From assembly GCA_027943245.1 (NCBI GenBank), contig JANDJZ010000143.1, positions 62,001 to 126,000 of the forward strand: a stretch of DNA of 64,000 nt, read 5' to 3'. The stretch comes from Acanthamoeba sp. SK_2022b (Eukaryota; Discosea; Longamoebia; Acanthamoebidae). The notes below the pieces were generated by a model. That model worked only from the letters and a program-made list of their open reading frames with translations. It had not been told where the DNA came from and did no database searches. Position numbers and translations under genes: made by a program. Shown here piece by piece: positions 1 through 7,881 of the stretch (position 1 is the stretch's first letter; the number at the start of each line of letters is the position of its first letter).

Positions 1-20
1 ACGCCGCGGCTCGACAAAAT

Positions 21-50
21 AAAACGGGGCGATTTATCGCCCCGTTTTTT
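21..50 (+). terminator. Rho-independent terminator at left edge
   Basis: A perfect inverted repeat (arms 21-32 and 37-48, loop TTTA) with a GC core CGGGGCGA/TCGCCCCG is followed by a run of seven T. On the + strand it would end transcription of a gene lying left of the window. The arms include flanking A/T runs, so it could also end the leftward gene that stops at 71. Confidence 0.85.
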
Positions 51-70
51 TATGTTTGTCTGTTCGTCGT

Positions 71-370
71 TTACTTTTTCTTGCCGCCTTTGGCGCCGGT
101 TTTCAACAGCTGGCGGAGTTTCTTCAGCTCTTTCTGGCTCAGAGGCTGTTCAATTTCTTCTTCGGTGCTTTGGTTGTCGATCTCGCCATGGTGCAGCTCA
201 TCCGCCTTTTTGGCTGGTTTTTCTGCCTTGGCGGCGGGCGCACTGAAGGTGCTTTCCAGGCGCTGGCACACTTCCACGCTCAACGAAAATTCGTTTTCAG
301 CGGCGGCGGCGCGGATTTTTTCCTTGAGTTCCAGAGGAATTTTAATGGTAAGTGTCGATATCTCGCTCAT
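71..370 (-). CDS. Small ribbon-helix-helix (Arc/TraY-like) protein
   Basis: The protein has 99 residues. Its N-terminus (STLTIKIPLELKEKIRAAAA, about residues 4-24, then a second helix to about 42) has the pattern of a ribbon-helix-helix DNA-binding fold: a short beta strand followed by two helices. The C-terminal half is charged and low in complexity (Ala/Lys/Glu), ending in a Lys-rich tail. I chose the ATG at 370 because AAGG lies 8 nt upstream; the frame stays open to 403 but without a better ribosome site. It could be a small transcription factor or a nucleoid-associated protein. No target or partner is visible, and the next gene on the same strand has its own promoter space. The fold is moderately secure and the function is unknown. 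Confidence 0.75.
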   Translation of the reverse strand: MSEISTLTIKIPLELKEKIRAAAAENEFSLSVEVCQRLESTFSAPAAKAEKPAKKADELHHGEIDNQSTEEEIEQPLSQKELKKLRQLLKTGAKGGKKK

Positions 371-507
371 TTTGAAAGCCTTTCTGCAGGAAGATGCCTT
401 CAAGCTAAGCCACTGGCGATCGGGTGTCTAGTGTGTAATAAAAATTTAATATTTATGTAACAAATGGGGGCGGGGAAAACGCGGGTTTTTTAGGCGAGAA
501 ACAGAGG

Positions 508-531
508 CAGGGCCCGAACGTGCGGGCCCTG
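508..531 (-). terminator. Hairpin after the DUF1471 gene
   Basis: Nine-bp perfect arms (508-516 and 523-531, CAGGGCCCG/CGGGCCCTG) lie 12 nt past the stop of the leftward gene ending at 543. The tail on the minus strand is only moderately T-rich, so termination may be partial. Confidence 0.6.
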
Positions 532-542
532 TACCAGAAATG

Positions 543-803
543 TTATTTGTAGATGATGGCGGTGCCGCTCAGCATGTTGTTACCACCGGCGGAGATGATG
601 CGGTAGCTGCTGGCGCCCTGAGCGTCGGCCTTAGCGGCCAGCTTTTTCTCCAGGCTGCTGAGGGTGGTCGCGTGGCCTGCGGAAACGATGCCGGTGGCGG
701 TCAGGTTATCGGCCTGCTGGCTGTTGACCGGTTCAGCGGCGAAGGTGGCGAAAGAGGTCAGTGCGATAGCGGCAGCGGCTGCAAAATATTTGATGGTTTT
801 CAT
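543..803 (-). CDS. DUF1471 (YdgH/BhsA/McbA-like) periplasmic protein
   Basis: An 86-residue protein with a clear Sec signal peptide (KTIKYFAAAAAIALTSFATFA, cleavage near residue 22). The mature part, about 64 residues, fits the YdgH/BhsA/McbA/YhcN family: an N-terminal TATGIVSAGHATTLSSLEKKL stretch and a C-terminal SYRIISAGGNNMLSGTAIIYK stretch that close a small alpha/beta fold. Family members in E. coli are induced by envelope, acid, peroxide or metal stress and affect biofilm or permeability; the role here is inferred only from family. It is a single gene with a hairpin after its stop and a long AT-rich upstream region. The start is supported by the signal peptide. Confidence 0.85.
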   Translation of the reverse strand: MKTIKYFAAAAAIALTSFATFAAEPVNSQQADNLTATGIVSAGHATTLSSLEKKLAAKADAQGASSYRIISAGGNNMLSGTAIIYK

Positions 804-1132
804 AGGTGACTCCAGTCTGTTTATTTGGGAAGGAAGCCATTCGCTTCCGATGGACTGAATAATAAAGCATCTGCAAAGATTGAAAATCTGATAATGCTGA
901 GCAAGTCATTCAAAATATCTGATTAACAATTTACGCATCTTTACGGCGTTTTACGCTGCGTGGTTTATCGCTGATGCGCTTTCGTTGACGCGCCATGACA
1001 AAGGTGAGAGGTAACATGACAGAGCGCCGGTGCGTGCTGTGGCTGGGATTTCTGGCCCCCGACATGTAGAATGCGGCGGTCAGTTTCGCGGGTGAGTCCC
1101 TGATTATGTCTATTTTAGAGAAGGTAGAAGAA
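804..1132. other. Intergenic region with 10-bp phased TTTACG repeats
   Basis: This is the shared upstream region of the DUF1471 gene (leftward) and pyrF (rightward). It is AT-rich from about 845 to 930 and holds three TTTACG hexamers at 930, 940 and 950, exactly 10 bp apart, as expected of a protein binding one face of the helix. I see no convincing protein gene; a 76-codon leftward frame (931-1161) overlaps the pyrF start and lacks a ribosome site. Confidence 0.5.
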
Positions 1133-1861
1133 ATGAAGTCTGAAAATAACGCTAATAACAATGACTTAAAATCATCTCCAATCGTTGTGGCGTTAGATTA
1201 CGCCGATAAGAACGCTGCGCTGGCGTTCGCCGACCGTATCGATCCGCAAGACTGCCGGCTGAAAGTGGGCAAAGAAATGTTCACGCTGTTTGGGCCGCAG
1301 CTGGTGCGCGATCTGCATGGGCGTGGCTTCGACGTGTTTCTCGACCTGAAATTCCACGATATTCCCAATACCACCGCGCATGCGGTCGCTGCGGCGGCCG
1401 AGCTGGGCGTTTGGATGGTCAACGTCCACGCCAGCGGCGGCGCGCGCATGATGACCGCCGCTAAAGAAGCGCTGGCGTCATTCGGGGCGGATGCGCCGCT
1501 GCTGATCGCCGTGACGGTGCTCACCAGTATGGAAGCGGAAGACCTGCGCGGCATCGGCATCGAGGCCAGCCCGGCGGAACACGCCGAGCGCCTGGCGCGC
1601 CTGACCCGCGACTGTGGGCTGGACGGCGTGGTGTGTTCGGCACACGAAGCGCAGCGGCTGAAGGCGGCCTGCGGGCAGGCATTCCAGCTGGTTACGCCGG
1701 GGATCCGTCCTGAAGGCAGCGCGGCGGGCGATCAGCGCCGTATCATGACGCCGGTGCAGGCACAGGCCGCCGGCGTGGACTACATGGTGATTGGGCGTCC
1801 GATCACCCAATCTGCCGATCCGGCCGCGACGCTGCGCACGATCCGCGCCTCTTTGGCCTGA
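1133..1861 (+). CDS. pyrF: Orotidine 5'-phosphate decarboxylase
   Basis: PyrF decarboxylates OMP to UMP, the last step of de novo pyrimidine synthesis, in the cytoplasm. The 242-residue protein has the family signature [11 protein letters not shown] carrying the catalytic Asp-x-Lys-x-x-x-Asp network, an early IVVALDY strand with the first active-site Asp, and the phosphate-binding TPGIRPEGS and VIGRPIT loops of the TIM barrel. It is close to the E. coli enzyme (245 residues) over its whole length. I chose the ATG at 1133 because AGAAGG lies 8 nt upstream; an in-frame ATG at 1106 has a poorer site. yciH follows after 10 nt and is probably co-transcribed, as in E. coli. Confidence 0.97.
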   Translation: MKSENNANNNDLKSSPIVVALDYADKNAALAFADRIDPQDCRLKVGKEMFTLFGPQLVRDLHGRGFDVFLDLKFHDIPNTTAHAVAAAAELGVWMVNVHASGGARMMTAAKEALASFGADAPLLIAVTVLTSMEAEDLRGIGIEASPAEHAERLARLTRDCGLDGVVCSAHEAQRLKAACGQAFQLVTPGIRPEGSAAGDQRRIMTPVQAQAAGVDYMVIGRPITQSADPAATLRTIRASLA

Positions 1862-1871
1862 GGAACCGCCG

Positions 1872-2198
1872 ATGAATGACGATAACAGCCGCCTGGTGTA
1901 TTCCACGGACACCGGCCGTATCAAGCAGGAAGAGGTTAAACCGCAACGCGCCAAGGGTGACGGCATCGTGCGCATCCAGCGTCAAACCAGCGGCCGCAAG
2001 GGGAAGGGCGTGTGCCTGATCGCCGGTATCGATCTGGATGACGCTGCGCTCGACAAACTGGCGGCCGAGCTGAAAAAGAAATGTGGCTGTGGCGGTTCGG
2101 TGAAAGACGGGATCATCGAAATCCAGGGCGATAAACGCGATCTGCTCAAGCAGCTGCTGGAAGCCAAAGGCATGAAGGTCAAACTGGCGGGCGGTTAA
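1872..2198 (+). CDS. yciH: SUI1/eIF1-like translation factor YciH
   Basis: A 108-residue homologue of eukaryotic eIF1 (SUI1 fold). The N-terminal 35 residues are polar and probably flexible; the SUI1 domain follows from about residue 40, with the RQTSGRKGKGVCLIAGIDL strand, the KKKCGCGGSVKDGIIEIQGD core and the C-terminal LLEAKGMKVKLAGG. E. coli YciH is reported to affect initiation fidelity and to inhibit translation under stress, but its physiological role remains open. The ATG at 1872 follows AGGAACC placed right after the pyrF stop, so translation may be coupled. A strong GC-rich hairpin lies 8 nt past the stop. Confidence 0.95.
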   Translation: MNDDNSRLVYSTDTGRIKQEEVKPQRAKGDGIVRIQRQTSGRKGKGVCLIAGIDLDDAALDKLAAELKKKCGCGGSVKDGIIEIQGDKRDLLKQLLEAKGMKVKLAGG

Positions 2199-2206
2199 AG
2201 TGAATC

Positions 2207-2237
2207 GCCATGCCGCGGTGCAATGCCGCGGCATGGC
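2207..2237 (+). terminator. GC-rich hairpin after yciH
   Basis: Twelve-bp perfect arms (2207-2218 and 2226-2237, GCCATGCCGCGG and its complement) enclose a 7-nt loop. There is no long T run behind it, so it may stabilise the 3' end rather than terminate alone. Confidence 0.6.
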
Positions 2238-2338
2238 TTGAGGTTGTTGCTGCCGGGGGGTTAGCCCGTTAACGGCAAAAGAACCATAGACTTAAAGTAA
2301 AACAGACCTGAAATCATCGTTATTCTGGTTAATACGTC

Positions 2339-2357
2339 AAAGCGCCGAGGCGCTTTT
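2339..2357. terminator. Small hairpin between yciH and osmB
   Basis: AAAGCGC (2339-2345) and GCGCTTT (2350-2356) flank a CGAG loop and are followed by TT. It could terminate transcripts from either side of the converging yciH and osmB genes. Confidence 0.5.
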
Positions 2358-2389
2358 GCCAGCCTGTCGGCCGAGGGCGCTCGGTCAGG

Positions 2390-2608
2390 TTATTTGCCAA
2401 CCTGGTGACCGATAATGCCCCCCACCGCAGCCCCACCCAGCGTGCCCAACGCGCTGCCGTCTGTCAGCACTGCGCCGCCGACTGCGCCGGCACCGGCACC
2501 GATAGCGGTATTGCGATCGCGTTTGGACATGTTGGAACAGGCGCTGAGTGAAAACGCCAGAGTCAGTGCCAGAGCGGCGGTGGCGAAACGTTTATTGATA
2601 ATCATCAT
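2390..2608 (-). CDS. osmB: Osmotically inducible lipoprotein OsmB
   Basis: A 72-residue lipoprotein. The signal peptide ends in the lipobox LSAC (Cys near residue 24), with Ser at +2 predicting outer-membrane sorting. The mature part has the Gly-Ala-rich segment AIGAGAGAVGGAVLTDG and GTLGGAAVGGIIGHQVGK, the glycine-zipper pattern of OsmB. In E. coli osmB is induced by osmolarity, stationary phase and the Rcs system. The ATG at 2608 is preceded by AGGAG at 8 nt spacing. Two CTATACT -10 elements upstream fit the two-promoter arrangement known in E. coli. The position next to pyrF-yciH and yciT is also conserved. Confidence 0.95.
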   Translation of the reverse strand: MMIINKRFATAALALTLAFSLSACSNMSKRDRNTAIGAGAGAVGGAVLTDGSALGTLGGAAVGGIIGHQVGK

Positions 2609-2650
2609 AATGACTTCTCCTTAGCATTGGCTATATGGAAGTGCCCTATA

Positions 2651-2657
2651 AGTATAG
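2651..2657 (-). promoter_or_regulatory. osmB promoter -10 element (CTATACT)
   Basis: CTATACT on the minus strand ends 43 nt before the osmB ATG. This heptamer is the typical sigma-S-preferred -10. An identical heptamer lies at 2775-2781, also on the minus strand, and may be the distal promoter. Confidence 0.6.
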
Positions 2658-2774
2658 GCGGTAACCATAAATCAGGCCTGCTGTTGATTCCCGTACAGTA
2701 TCGATATAAAAAATGGCATTTTTTGTTAAAATCCGAATAATTAGCAAGTTACGGCCCAAAAGTTGCCGAAACTG

Positions 2775-2781
2775 AGTATAG
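2775..2781 (-). promoter_or_regulatory. Second CTATACT -10 element upstream of osmB
   Basis: Same heptamer as at 2651-2657, about 170 nt upstream of the osmB start. E. coli osmB also has two promoters. Assignment is by motif only. Confidence 0.4.
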
Positions 2782-2879
2782 GTTTCTCGGGAAGGATAAA
2801 CAGGTAAATAGTCTTAAAATCCCGCTGCGCAGGGGGAAAGACGCGCGGTGTAGCCCGCGCGGTGCGGTGGAGGCCTGCG

Positions 2880-3626
2880 CTATTCGTTGACCAACTCCAC
2901 CTGTACGCCCTGGCGTTTCAGCTGATGCTGATACTCCAGCGCCAGACGCGAATCGGTGATCACCCGGCTGATCTGGCCCGGCTGCGCCAGCGGATTGGGC
3001 TGGATCTGGCCGAATTTGCTGGAGTCCGTCAGCACGATATTCTCCACGCCCTTGGCCAGCACCGCGCTGACCACGTCGGCGCGCATCATGTCGCGGCCGG
3101 TAAAGCCGGTTTCGGCCTGAAAGCCGTCAATGCCGATAAACGCCTTGTTGAAATGCACCTGCTGAATGCACAGCCGCGTAAGCGGGCCGACCACGGTCTC
3201 GCTTTTCTTCTGGTACATGCCGCCCAGCACAATCACATCACAGTCGGTTTCTTTGAGCAGGTTGGCGATGTAGTGGCTGACGGTGATCAGCGTAATGCGC
3301 TTGCGTTCGGCGATGTAGCGCGCCAATAGGGCGTTGGCGCTGCCGCTCTCGATAAAGATCGTCTCGCCGTCGTTGACCTGCGCGGCGGCGTATTGCGCCA
3401 GCCGTTGCTTGAGGGTGAAATTGGACATCATGCGGGCGTCGACGTCGTCGCTCTCCAGCGCTACGGCGGAGCCATGTACCCGCTTCAGATAACTGCGCTT
3501 TTCCAGCAGGTTGAGATCCTGCCGGATAGTGACTTCCGAAACGCCCGAGGCGCGCGCCAGCTCATTGACGCTGATCCGCCGGCGATCGTTAACCAACTGC
3601 AATATGGTCTGTTGTCGTAAATTCAT
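2880..3626 (-). CDS. yciT: DeoR-family transcriptional regulator YciT
   Basis: A 248-residue DeoR-type repressor. The N-terminal winged helix ([20 protein letters not shown], then the recognition segment [20 protein letters not shown], to about residue 55) is followed by a DeoRC sensor domain with the sugar-phosphate pocket motifs [36 protein letters not shown] and VLTDSSKFG. It closely resembles E. coli YciT, which also sits beside osmB. DeoR proteins usually sense phosphorylated sugars. Here the gene lies next to a glycyl radical enzyme, its activase and fructose-6-phosphate aldolase, which are attractive targets by inference. A GC-rich palindrome pair separates it from the gene upstream. 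Confidence 0.93.
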   Translation of the reverse strand: MNLRQQTILQLVNDRRRISVNELARASGVSEVTIRQDLNLLEKRSYLKRVHGSAVALESDDVDARMMSNFTLKQRLAQYAAAQVNDGETIFIESGSANALLARYIAERKRITLITVSHYIANLLKETDCDVIVLGGMYQKKSETVVGPLTRLCIQQVHFNKAFIGIDGFQAETGFTGRDMMRADVVSAVLAKGVENIVLTDSSKFGQIQPNPLAQPGQISRVITDSRLALEYQHQLKRQGVQVELVNE

Positions 3627-3640
3627 ATCGGCCTGATGAT

Positions 3641-3662
3641 GCGGCCGCCAAGGCGCGGCCGC
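3641..3662 (-). terminator. GC-rich hairpin after ybiW
   Basis: Two copies of the 8-bp palindrome GCGGCCGC (3641-3648, 3655-3662) pair with each other across a 6-nt loop, just past the ybiW stop. It lacks a T run; probably a 3'-end hairpin between ybiW and yciT. Confidence 0.4.
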
Positions 3663-3676
3663 TAAGAGTCAAAGGT

Positions 3677-6109
3677 TTAAAGAGTATGTTCTGTGCGCGC
3701 AATAATATCATCCTGCGCCTCAGGGGATAATGCGGTAAAGAAAGCGGAATAGCCAGCTACGCGAACCACTAAATCACGATATTGGTCAGGGTGTTGCTTC
3801 GCCGCCAGCAGCGTTTCGCGCGACACGATGTTGTACTGCACATGCCAGCCGCGGTAGCTCTCGAAGAAGGTGCGCAACATCAGCATCAGCTTTTCCCGAT
3901 CGCGCGGGTTGTCCAGCGTCGCCGGGTTCAGCTTTTGATTGAGCAGCACGCCGCCGAGGATCGCTTCGGTCGGCAACTTGGCGAGCGAATTGAACACCGC
4001 CGTCGGCCCCAGGTGGTCGGTGCCGGACGCCGGGCTGGCGCCTTCCGCCAGCGGCTGATGCGCCTTACGGCCATCCGGGGTCGCCAGGGTGGCGGCGCCG
4101 AAGGGCACGTTGGCCGAGATAGACGACGTACCGGCGTAGTAGCCGCCGCCGATCGGCCCGCGGCCGAAGCGGGTGTTGCGATACTGCTTCAGTTCCTCGA
4201 TGTAGGTTTGGTAGGCGCGCACCAGCAGCCGATCGACGTCGTCCACGTCGTTGCCGTATTTGGGCGCGGCGTTGAGCAGCCGCTGGCGCAGCTGTTCGCC
4301 ATCCAACCCGGCGAAGTCGTCGGCCAGCGCCGCCGCCAACTGCTGCTGGCCGATTGTCCCTTGCTCGAACACCAGTTTGCGCACCGCCGCCAGGCTGTTG
4401 CCGAGGTTGGCGATGCCGACCTGCAGGCCGGAAACCCAGTCGTACTTGGCACCGCCTTGCTTGATGCTTTTGCCGCGTTCGATGCAGTCATCCACCAGCG
4501 CGGAACAGAGGATATCGTGGGCGTTCTCCTCCAGCACGCTGTCCACCACGCATTCGATCTCAATTGACTTGCGCGTGTAGTAACGGATTTGCCGATCCCA
4601 TGCCGCCATCACCTGCTCGAAATCGGCGAAGTTCCCTTTGGATAGCGCCTGTTCCTGCGGCAGGAAAATCTGCCCGGAGGTGGCGTCGCGGCCCTGTTCC
4701 AGCGCCGCCAGCAGCACGCGGGCGAAGTTGATGAAGCTCATGCCGGTGCAGCGATAGCCCCATTTGCCGCCGACGGCGGTCTCGATGCAGCCGATGGCGG
4801 CATAGTCGTAGGCATCCTGCGGCTCAACCCCCAGTTTGATGAACTCGGGAATGACGATTTCGTCGTTGTTGAACGCCGGCATGCCGAAGCCGCAGCGGAT
4901 CACCTGCACGCAGGCGTCGAGGAAATCGGCGCTCATTCCGGCGTGGTAACGCACGCTGAGGTTGGGTTGGGTGGAGCGCAGGCGGCCGCAGGATTCGAGA
5001 ATGGCGTAGGACAGCGGGTTGACCGCGTCGCACGGCCGGCCGTCGATCAGTTTTTGGCCGCCGATGGTGACGTTCTGGTACAGCGGGCTGCCGGCGGAGG
5101 CCTTGGAGTGCGAGCCGGAGCGGATCTTGTTGACCTCCAGCAGCTTCAGCCAGCAGCTGTGCAGCAGCTCGATGGCGTCTTCCCGCGCTAGGTTTTGCTC
5201 CAGCTCGACGTCGCGCCGATACCAGGGATAGAGATATTGGTCGAGACGACCAAAGGAAACCGAATGGCCGTTGGATTCGATCTGCAACGTCAGCTGGATG
5301 AAATAGCACAGCTGCAGCGCCTGCCAGAAGGTCTGCGGCGGACGATGGGCGATCAGGTCGCAGTTGTCTGCGATAGCCAGCAGCTCGGTGCGCCGCCAGT
5401 CGCGGGTTTCGCGTTGCGCCATGTCGCGCGCCAGGCAGGCGAAGCGCAGGATGTGCTCGCTCAGCGCCGCCAGCACGATGTCGATGGCGTTGAGAAACTG
5501 CGCTTTGTGCAGGTCTTCCCACTCGGTCAGGTGCAGGCGGCTGCGGCGCGCGTTCACCTTTTCACGCAGGCCGTCGAGGCCTAGCGCCAGCAGCAGCGGG
5601 AAGTTGACCGCCAGGTGGGCGTCACCGGAGGTCATGTTGCCCTCGGCTTTGATGATGCCGGTGGCCAGCAGCGCCTTTTGTTCGTCGGTAAACATGCCGT
5701 AGCAGCGATCCTGCACCGTTTGGCCGCGCCACCAGGGGCAAAGACGGTGCAAAATCGCCTTGTTCTCTTCGCTGACCGAGAAGCCGGCGCCCGGCCGGTC
5801 GGCCAACTGGTCGATCTCGTTTTCTATCCAGCCGACGGTGTATTCGGGGAAGATCGGCGCGGCGCGCAGCTCACTGGCCTGGTTGCCGATGATCAGCTCG
5901 TCGTTGGCGATCCAGATACTGCGCTTCGCCAGGTGGTTGGCCAGCGCCAGCGCACGGCGCACCGGCAGCGGCCGATCCTGATGCTGTTGATAGGCTTCGG
6001 TATAGTGCTGTGCGCGTTCGGTGCACACCGGCGGTTTGACGATGTGAATCAGCGCGTTCTTATGCGCCTGAATACGGGCGCTGAGGGTGGTCAAATCCAA
6101 TGTGGTCAT
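3677..6109 (-). CDS. ybiW: Glycyl radical enzyme, YbiW (PflF)-type
   Basis: An 810-residue glycyl radical enzyme of the pyruvate formate-lyase superfamily, the same length as E. coli YbiW. The glycyl radical loop RVAGYSAFF is near the C-terminus, with radical Gly786. The active-site cysteine loop reads IGCIETAVGG, with Cys441 and a Glu two residues later, the Cys-x-Glu pattern of glycerol and diol dehydratase-like members rather than the Cys-Cys of true PFL. The substrate is not established, and dehydration of a small polyol is only a family-based guess. It needs oxygen-free conditions and the activase encoded 4 nt upstream. fsaA is divergent next door, as in E. coli, suggesting a shared sugar-related pathway. 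Confidence 0.94.
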   Translation of the reverse strand: MTTLDLTTLSARIQAHKNALIHIVKPPVCTERAQHYTEAYQQHQDRPLPVRRALALANHLAKRSIWIANDELIIGNQASELRAAPIFPEYTVGWIENEIDQLADRPGAGFSVSEENKAILHRLCPWWRGQTVQDRCYGMFTDEQKALLATGIIKAEGNMTSGDAHLAVNFPLLLALGLDGLREKVNARRSRLHLTEWEDLHKAQFLNAIDIVLAALSEHILRFACLARDMAQRETRDWRRTELLAIADNCDLIAHRPPQTFWQALQLCYFIQLTLQIESNGHSVSFGRLDQYLYPWYRRDVELEQNLAREDAIELLHSCWLKLLEVNKIRSGSHSKASAGSPLYQNVTIGGQKLIDGRPCDAVNPLSYAILESCGRLRSTQPNLSVRYHAGMSADFLDACVQVIRCGFGMPAFNNDEIVIPEFIKLGVEPQDAYDYAAIGCIETAVGGKWGYRCTGMSFINFARVLLAALEQGRDATSGQIFLPQEQALSKGNFADFEQVMAAWDRQIRYYTRKSIEIECVVDSVLEENAHDILCSALVDDCIERGKSIKQGGAKYDWVSGLQVGIANLGNSLAAVRKLVFEQGTIGQQQLAAALADDFAGLDGEQLRQRLLNAAPKYGNDVDDVDRLLVRAYQTYIEELKQYRNTRFGRGPIGGGYYAGTSSISANVPFGAATLATPDGRKAHQPLAEGASPASGTDHLGPTAVFNSLAKLPTEAILGGVLLNQKLNPATLDNPRDREKLMLMLRTFFESYRGWHVQYNIVSRETLLAAKQHPDQYRDLVVRVAGYSAFFTALSPEAQDDIIARTEHTL

Positions 6110-6113
6110 GGCG

Positions 6114-7013
6114 TTATCCTCGCAAAATGGCGGTCAGGCCTTTGGCGCCGGCGTACGCTTCGGCGAAGGCCAGCAGATCGGGCGCGTCCAGCGGCGTGCG
6201 GGCGGCGCGGTAGGGCTCGCCGAGCAGGTGATACTTGTTGATGCCCAGCGTGTGGTACGGCAGAAAATGGATCTCCGATACGCCGATCTCGTCGGCGGCG
6301 AAGTCGACAATCGCGCGGACAGAGTGGCGATCGGCGTTGAAATCGGGGATCAGCGGCACGCGCACGGTCATTGGCACGCCGTGCGCCGCCAGCCGGCGAA
6401 AATTGTTCATCACCCGACGGGCGGAGCCGCCGGTCCAGGTTTTGAAGCGCGCTTCATCGGTGTGTTTGAGATCGGCCAACAGCAGATCCAGCCAGGGCAA
6501 CGAAGGGGCGATGTAGCGCCAGGGAACGTGCAGACAGGATTCGACGGCGGTGTGGATGCCGGCTTCCCGGCCGCGCCGCAGCAGCTCCGCCGCGATTTCC
6601 GGCTGCATAAAGGGTTCGCCGCCGGACAGCGTTAAACCGCCGCCGCTGCGCAGGTAGAAAGGCTTATCCCGCATCACCTCGGCCATGATATCGTCGGGGT
6701 TGACCGCGCTGCCGCACAGGCTGAGCGCGCCGGTCGGGCAGGCGGCGGCCAGCGCCGCATAGTCGTCTTTGCTGATGACGTCGCGCCGCAGCGTCAATGC
6801 TCCCTCGTCACGCAGCAGGCCTTGCGGGCAGCGCTCGGTGCACAGCGTACAGCCGCTCAGGCACAGGCGCTCGTCAAACAGCAGATCCGCGTGGCGCGAG
6901 CGGCTTTCCGGGTTCTGACACCAGCGGCAGCTCAGCGGGCACCCTTTTAAAAAGACCACGCTGCGGATGCCAGGGCCATCATGGGTCGAGTAGCGCTGCA
7001 GATTGAAGAACAT
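6114..7013 (-). CDS. ybiY: Glycyl radical enzyme activase, YbiY (PflE)-type
   Basis: A 299-residue radical SAM activase that would install the glycyl radical on YbiW. The N-terminus [23 protein letters not shown] is typical of the family; the CxxxCxxC motif is CPLSCRWC (about residues 25-32). A ferredoxin-like insert with [13 protein letters not shown] and a later C-P pair binds extra iron-sulphur clusters, as in activases of glycerol dehydratase-type enzymes and unlike the short PflA. SAM-binding GGEPFMQPE is present. The stop lies 4 nt before the ybiW ATG, so the two form an operon. The divergent region toward fsaA probably holds the promoter. Confidence 0.94.
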   Translation of the reverse strand: MFFNLQRYSTHDGPGIRSVVFLKGCPLSCRWCQNPESRSRHADLLFDERLCLSGCTLCTERCPQGLLRDEGALTLRRDVISKDDYAALAAACPTGALSLCGSAVNPDDIMAEVMRDKPFYLRSGGGLTLSGGEPFMQPEIAAELLRRGREAGIHTAVESCLHVPWRYIAPSLPWLDLLLADLKHTDEARFKTWTGGSARRVMNNFRRLAAHGVPMTVRVPLIPDFNADRHSVRAIVDFAADEIGVSEIHFLPYHTLGINKYHLLGEPYRAARTPLDAPDLLAFAEAYAGAKGLTAILRG

Positions 7014-7059
7014 GAGTCACCCGTTTGGCGTTGCTGAATCTTTCGCCATTAAAGATGTT

Positions 7060-7079
7060 TCGAATGAAAGTCGAATTGA
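7060..7079. promoter_or_regulatory. Direct repeat in the ybiY/fsaA divergent region
   Basis: TCGAATGA (7060-7067) and TCGAATTGA (7071-7079) are direct repeats 11 bp apart in the 149-nt region between the divergent ybiY and fsaA starts. On the minus strand one copy reads CTTTCATTCGAAA, which resembles sites bound by some DeoR-family repressors. Binding by the neighbouring YciT is inference only. Confidence 0.35.
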
Positions 7080-7162
7080 TTTTGGTCAAAAGTTGACAGG
7101 GTTTTTGCCCTATGATGATCAGAGTTTGAATCCGCCCACAGAACATGACACAGGAGTCCGTG

Positions 7163-7828
7163 ATGGAGCTTTATCTCGATACCGCCGATGTGACTGCGGT
7201 AAAACGCCTGGCGCGCATTCTGCCGCTGCACGGCGTCACCACCAACCCGAGCATCGTGGCGAAGGAAGGCAAGCCGATCTGGGAAGTGCTGCCTGCGCTG
7301 CGCGACGCCCTCGGCGGCACCGGCAAGCTGTTCGCGCAGGTGATGGCGGCCGATGCCGAGCGCATGGTGGCGGAGGCGGCGCTGCTCAGCCAGCGCGTAC
7401 CGGGGCTGGTGGTGAAGATCCCGGCAACCGCCGAGGGGCTGGCTGCGATCAAGAAGCTTAAAACGATGTCCATTCCGACGCTGGGCACGGCGGTATACGG
7501 CGCCGGGCAGGGGCTGCTGGCGGCCTTGGCCGGGGCGGAATATGTGGCGCCTTACGTCAATCGGGTAGATGCGCAGGGCGGCGACGGTATCGAAATGGTG
7601 CACGAGCTGCAGCAGCTGCTGAGCCTGCACGCGCCGTCGGCGCAGGTGCTGGCCGCCAGCTTTAAAACGCCGCGCCAGGCGCTGGAATGCCTGCTGGCGG
7701 GCTGCCAGGCCATCACGCTGCCGGTGGATGTGGCGGAGCAGTTCCTCAGCGCGCCAGCGGTGCAGGCCGCGGTCGAGAAGTTCGAGCAGGATTGGCAGGG
7801 GGCTTTCGGCTCCACGCTGCTGGGTTAA
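7163..7828 (+). CDS. fsaA: Fructose-6-phosphate aldolase
   Basis: A 221-residue small transaldolase-family enzyme that reversibly cleaves fructose 6-phosphate into dihydroxyacetone and glyceraldehyde 3-phosphate. Key sequences are [27 protein letters not shown] with the Schiff-base Lys85, [12 protein letters not shown], and [17 protein letters not shown] with the C-terminal EQDWQGAF. It is collinear with E. coli FsaA (220 residues). The ATG at 7163 has AGGAG 6 nt upstream; an in-frame ATG at 7145 lacks one. It is divergent from ybiY-ybiW, as in E. coli. Confidence 0.95.
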   Translation: MELYLDTADVTAVKRLARILPLHGVTTNPSIVAKEGKPIWEVLPALRDALGGTGKLFAQVMAADAERMVAEAALLSQRVPGLVVKIPATAEGLAAIKKLKTMSIPTLGTAVYGAGQGLLAALAGAEYVAPYVNRVDAQGGDGIEMVHELQQLLSLHAPSAQVLAASFKTPRQALECLLAGCQAITLPVDVAEQFLSAPAVQAAVEKFEQDWQGAFGSTLLG

Positions 7829-7881
7829 AGCCTGGCCAGTAAAAAGGGCGCCGCGGCGCCCTTGCTGGATGACTGAAACGC

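Noticed and set aside
2..22. Possible C-terminus of an upstream rightward gene ending at TAA 20-22
   Set aside because: Only six codons are visible and they match no protein I could name, including the lapB end expected from E. coli gene order.
931..1161. 76-codon leftward frame upstream of pyrF
   Set aside because: Overlaps the pyrF start, has no ribosome site, and its sequence is Arg/Lys/Ser-rich without a recognisable fold.
3641..3662. Repeated GCGGCCGC palindromes as an attachment site or mobile-element border
   Set aside because: They pair as a simple hairpin after ybiW, and no integrase, target duplication or composition break is near.
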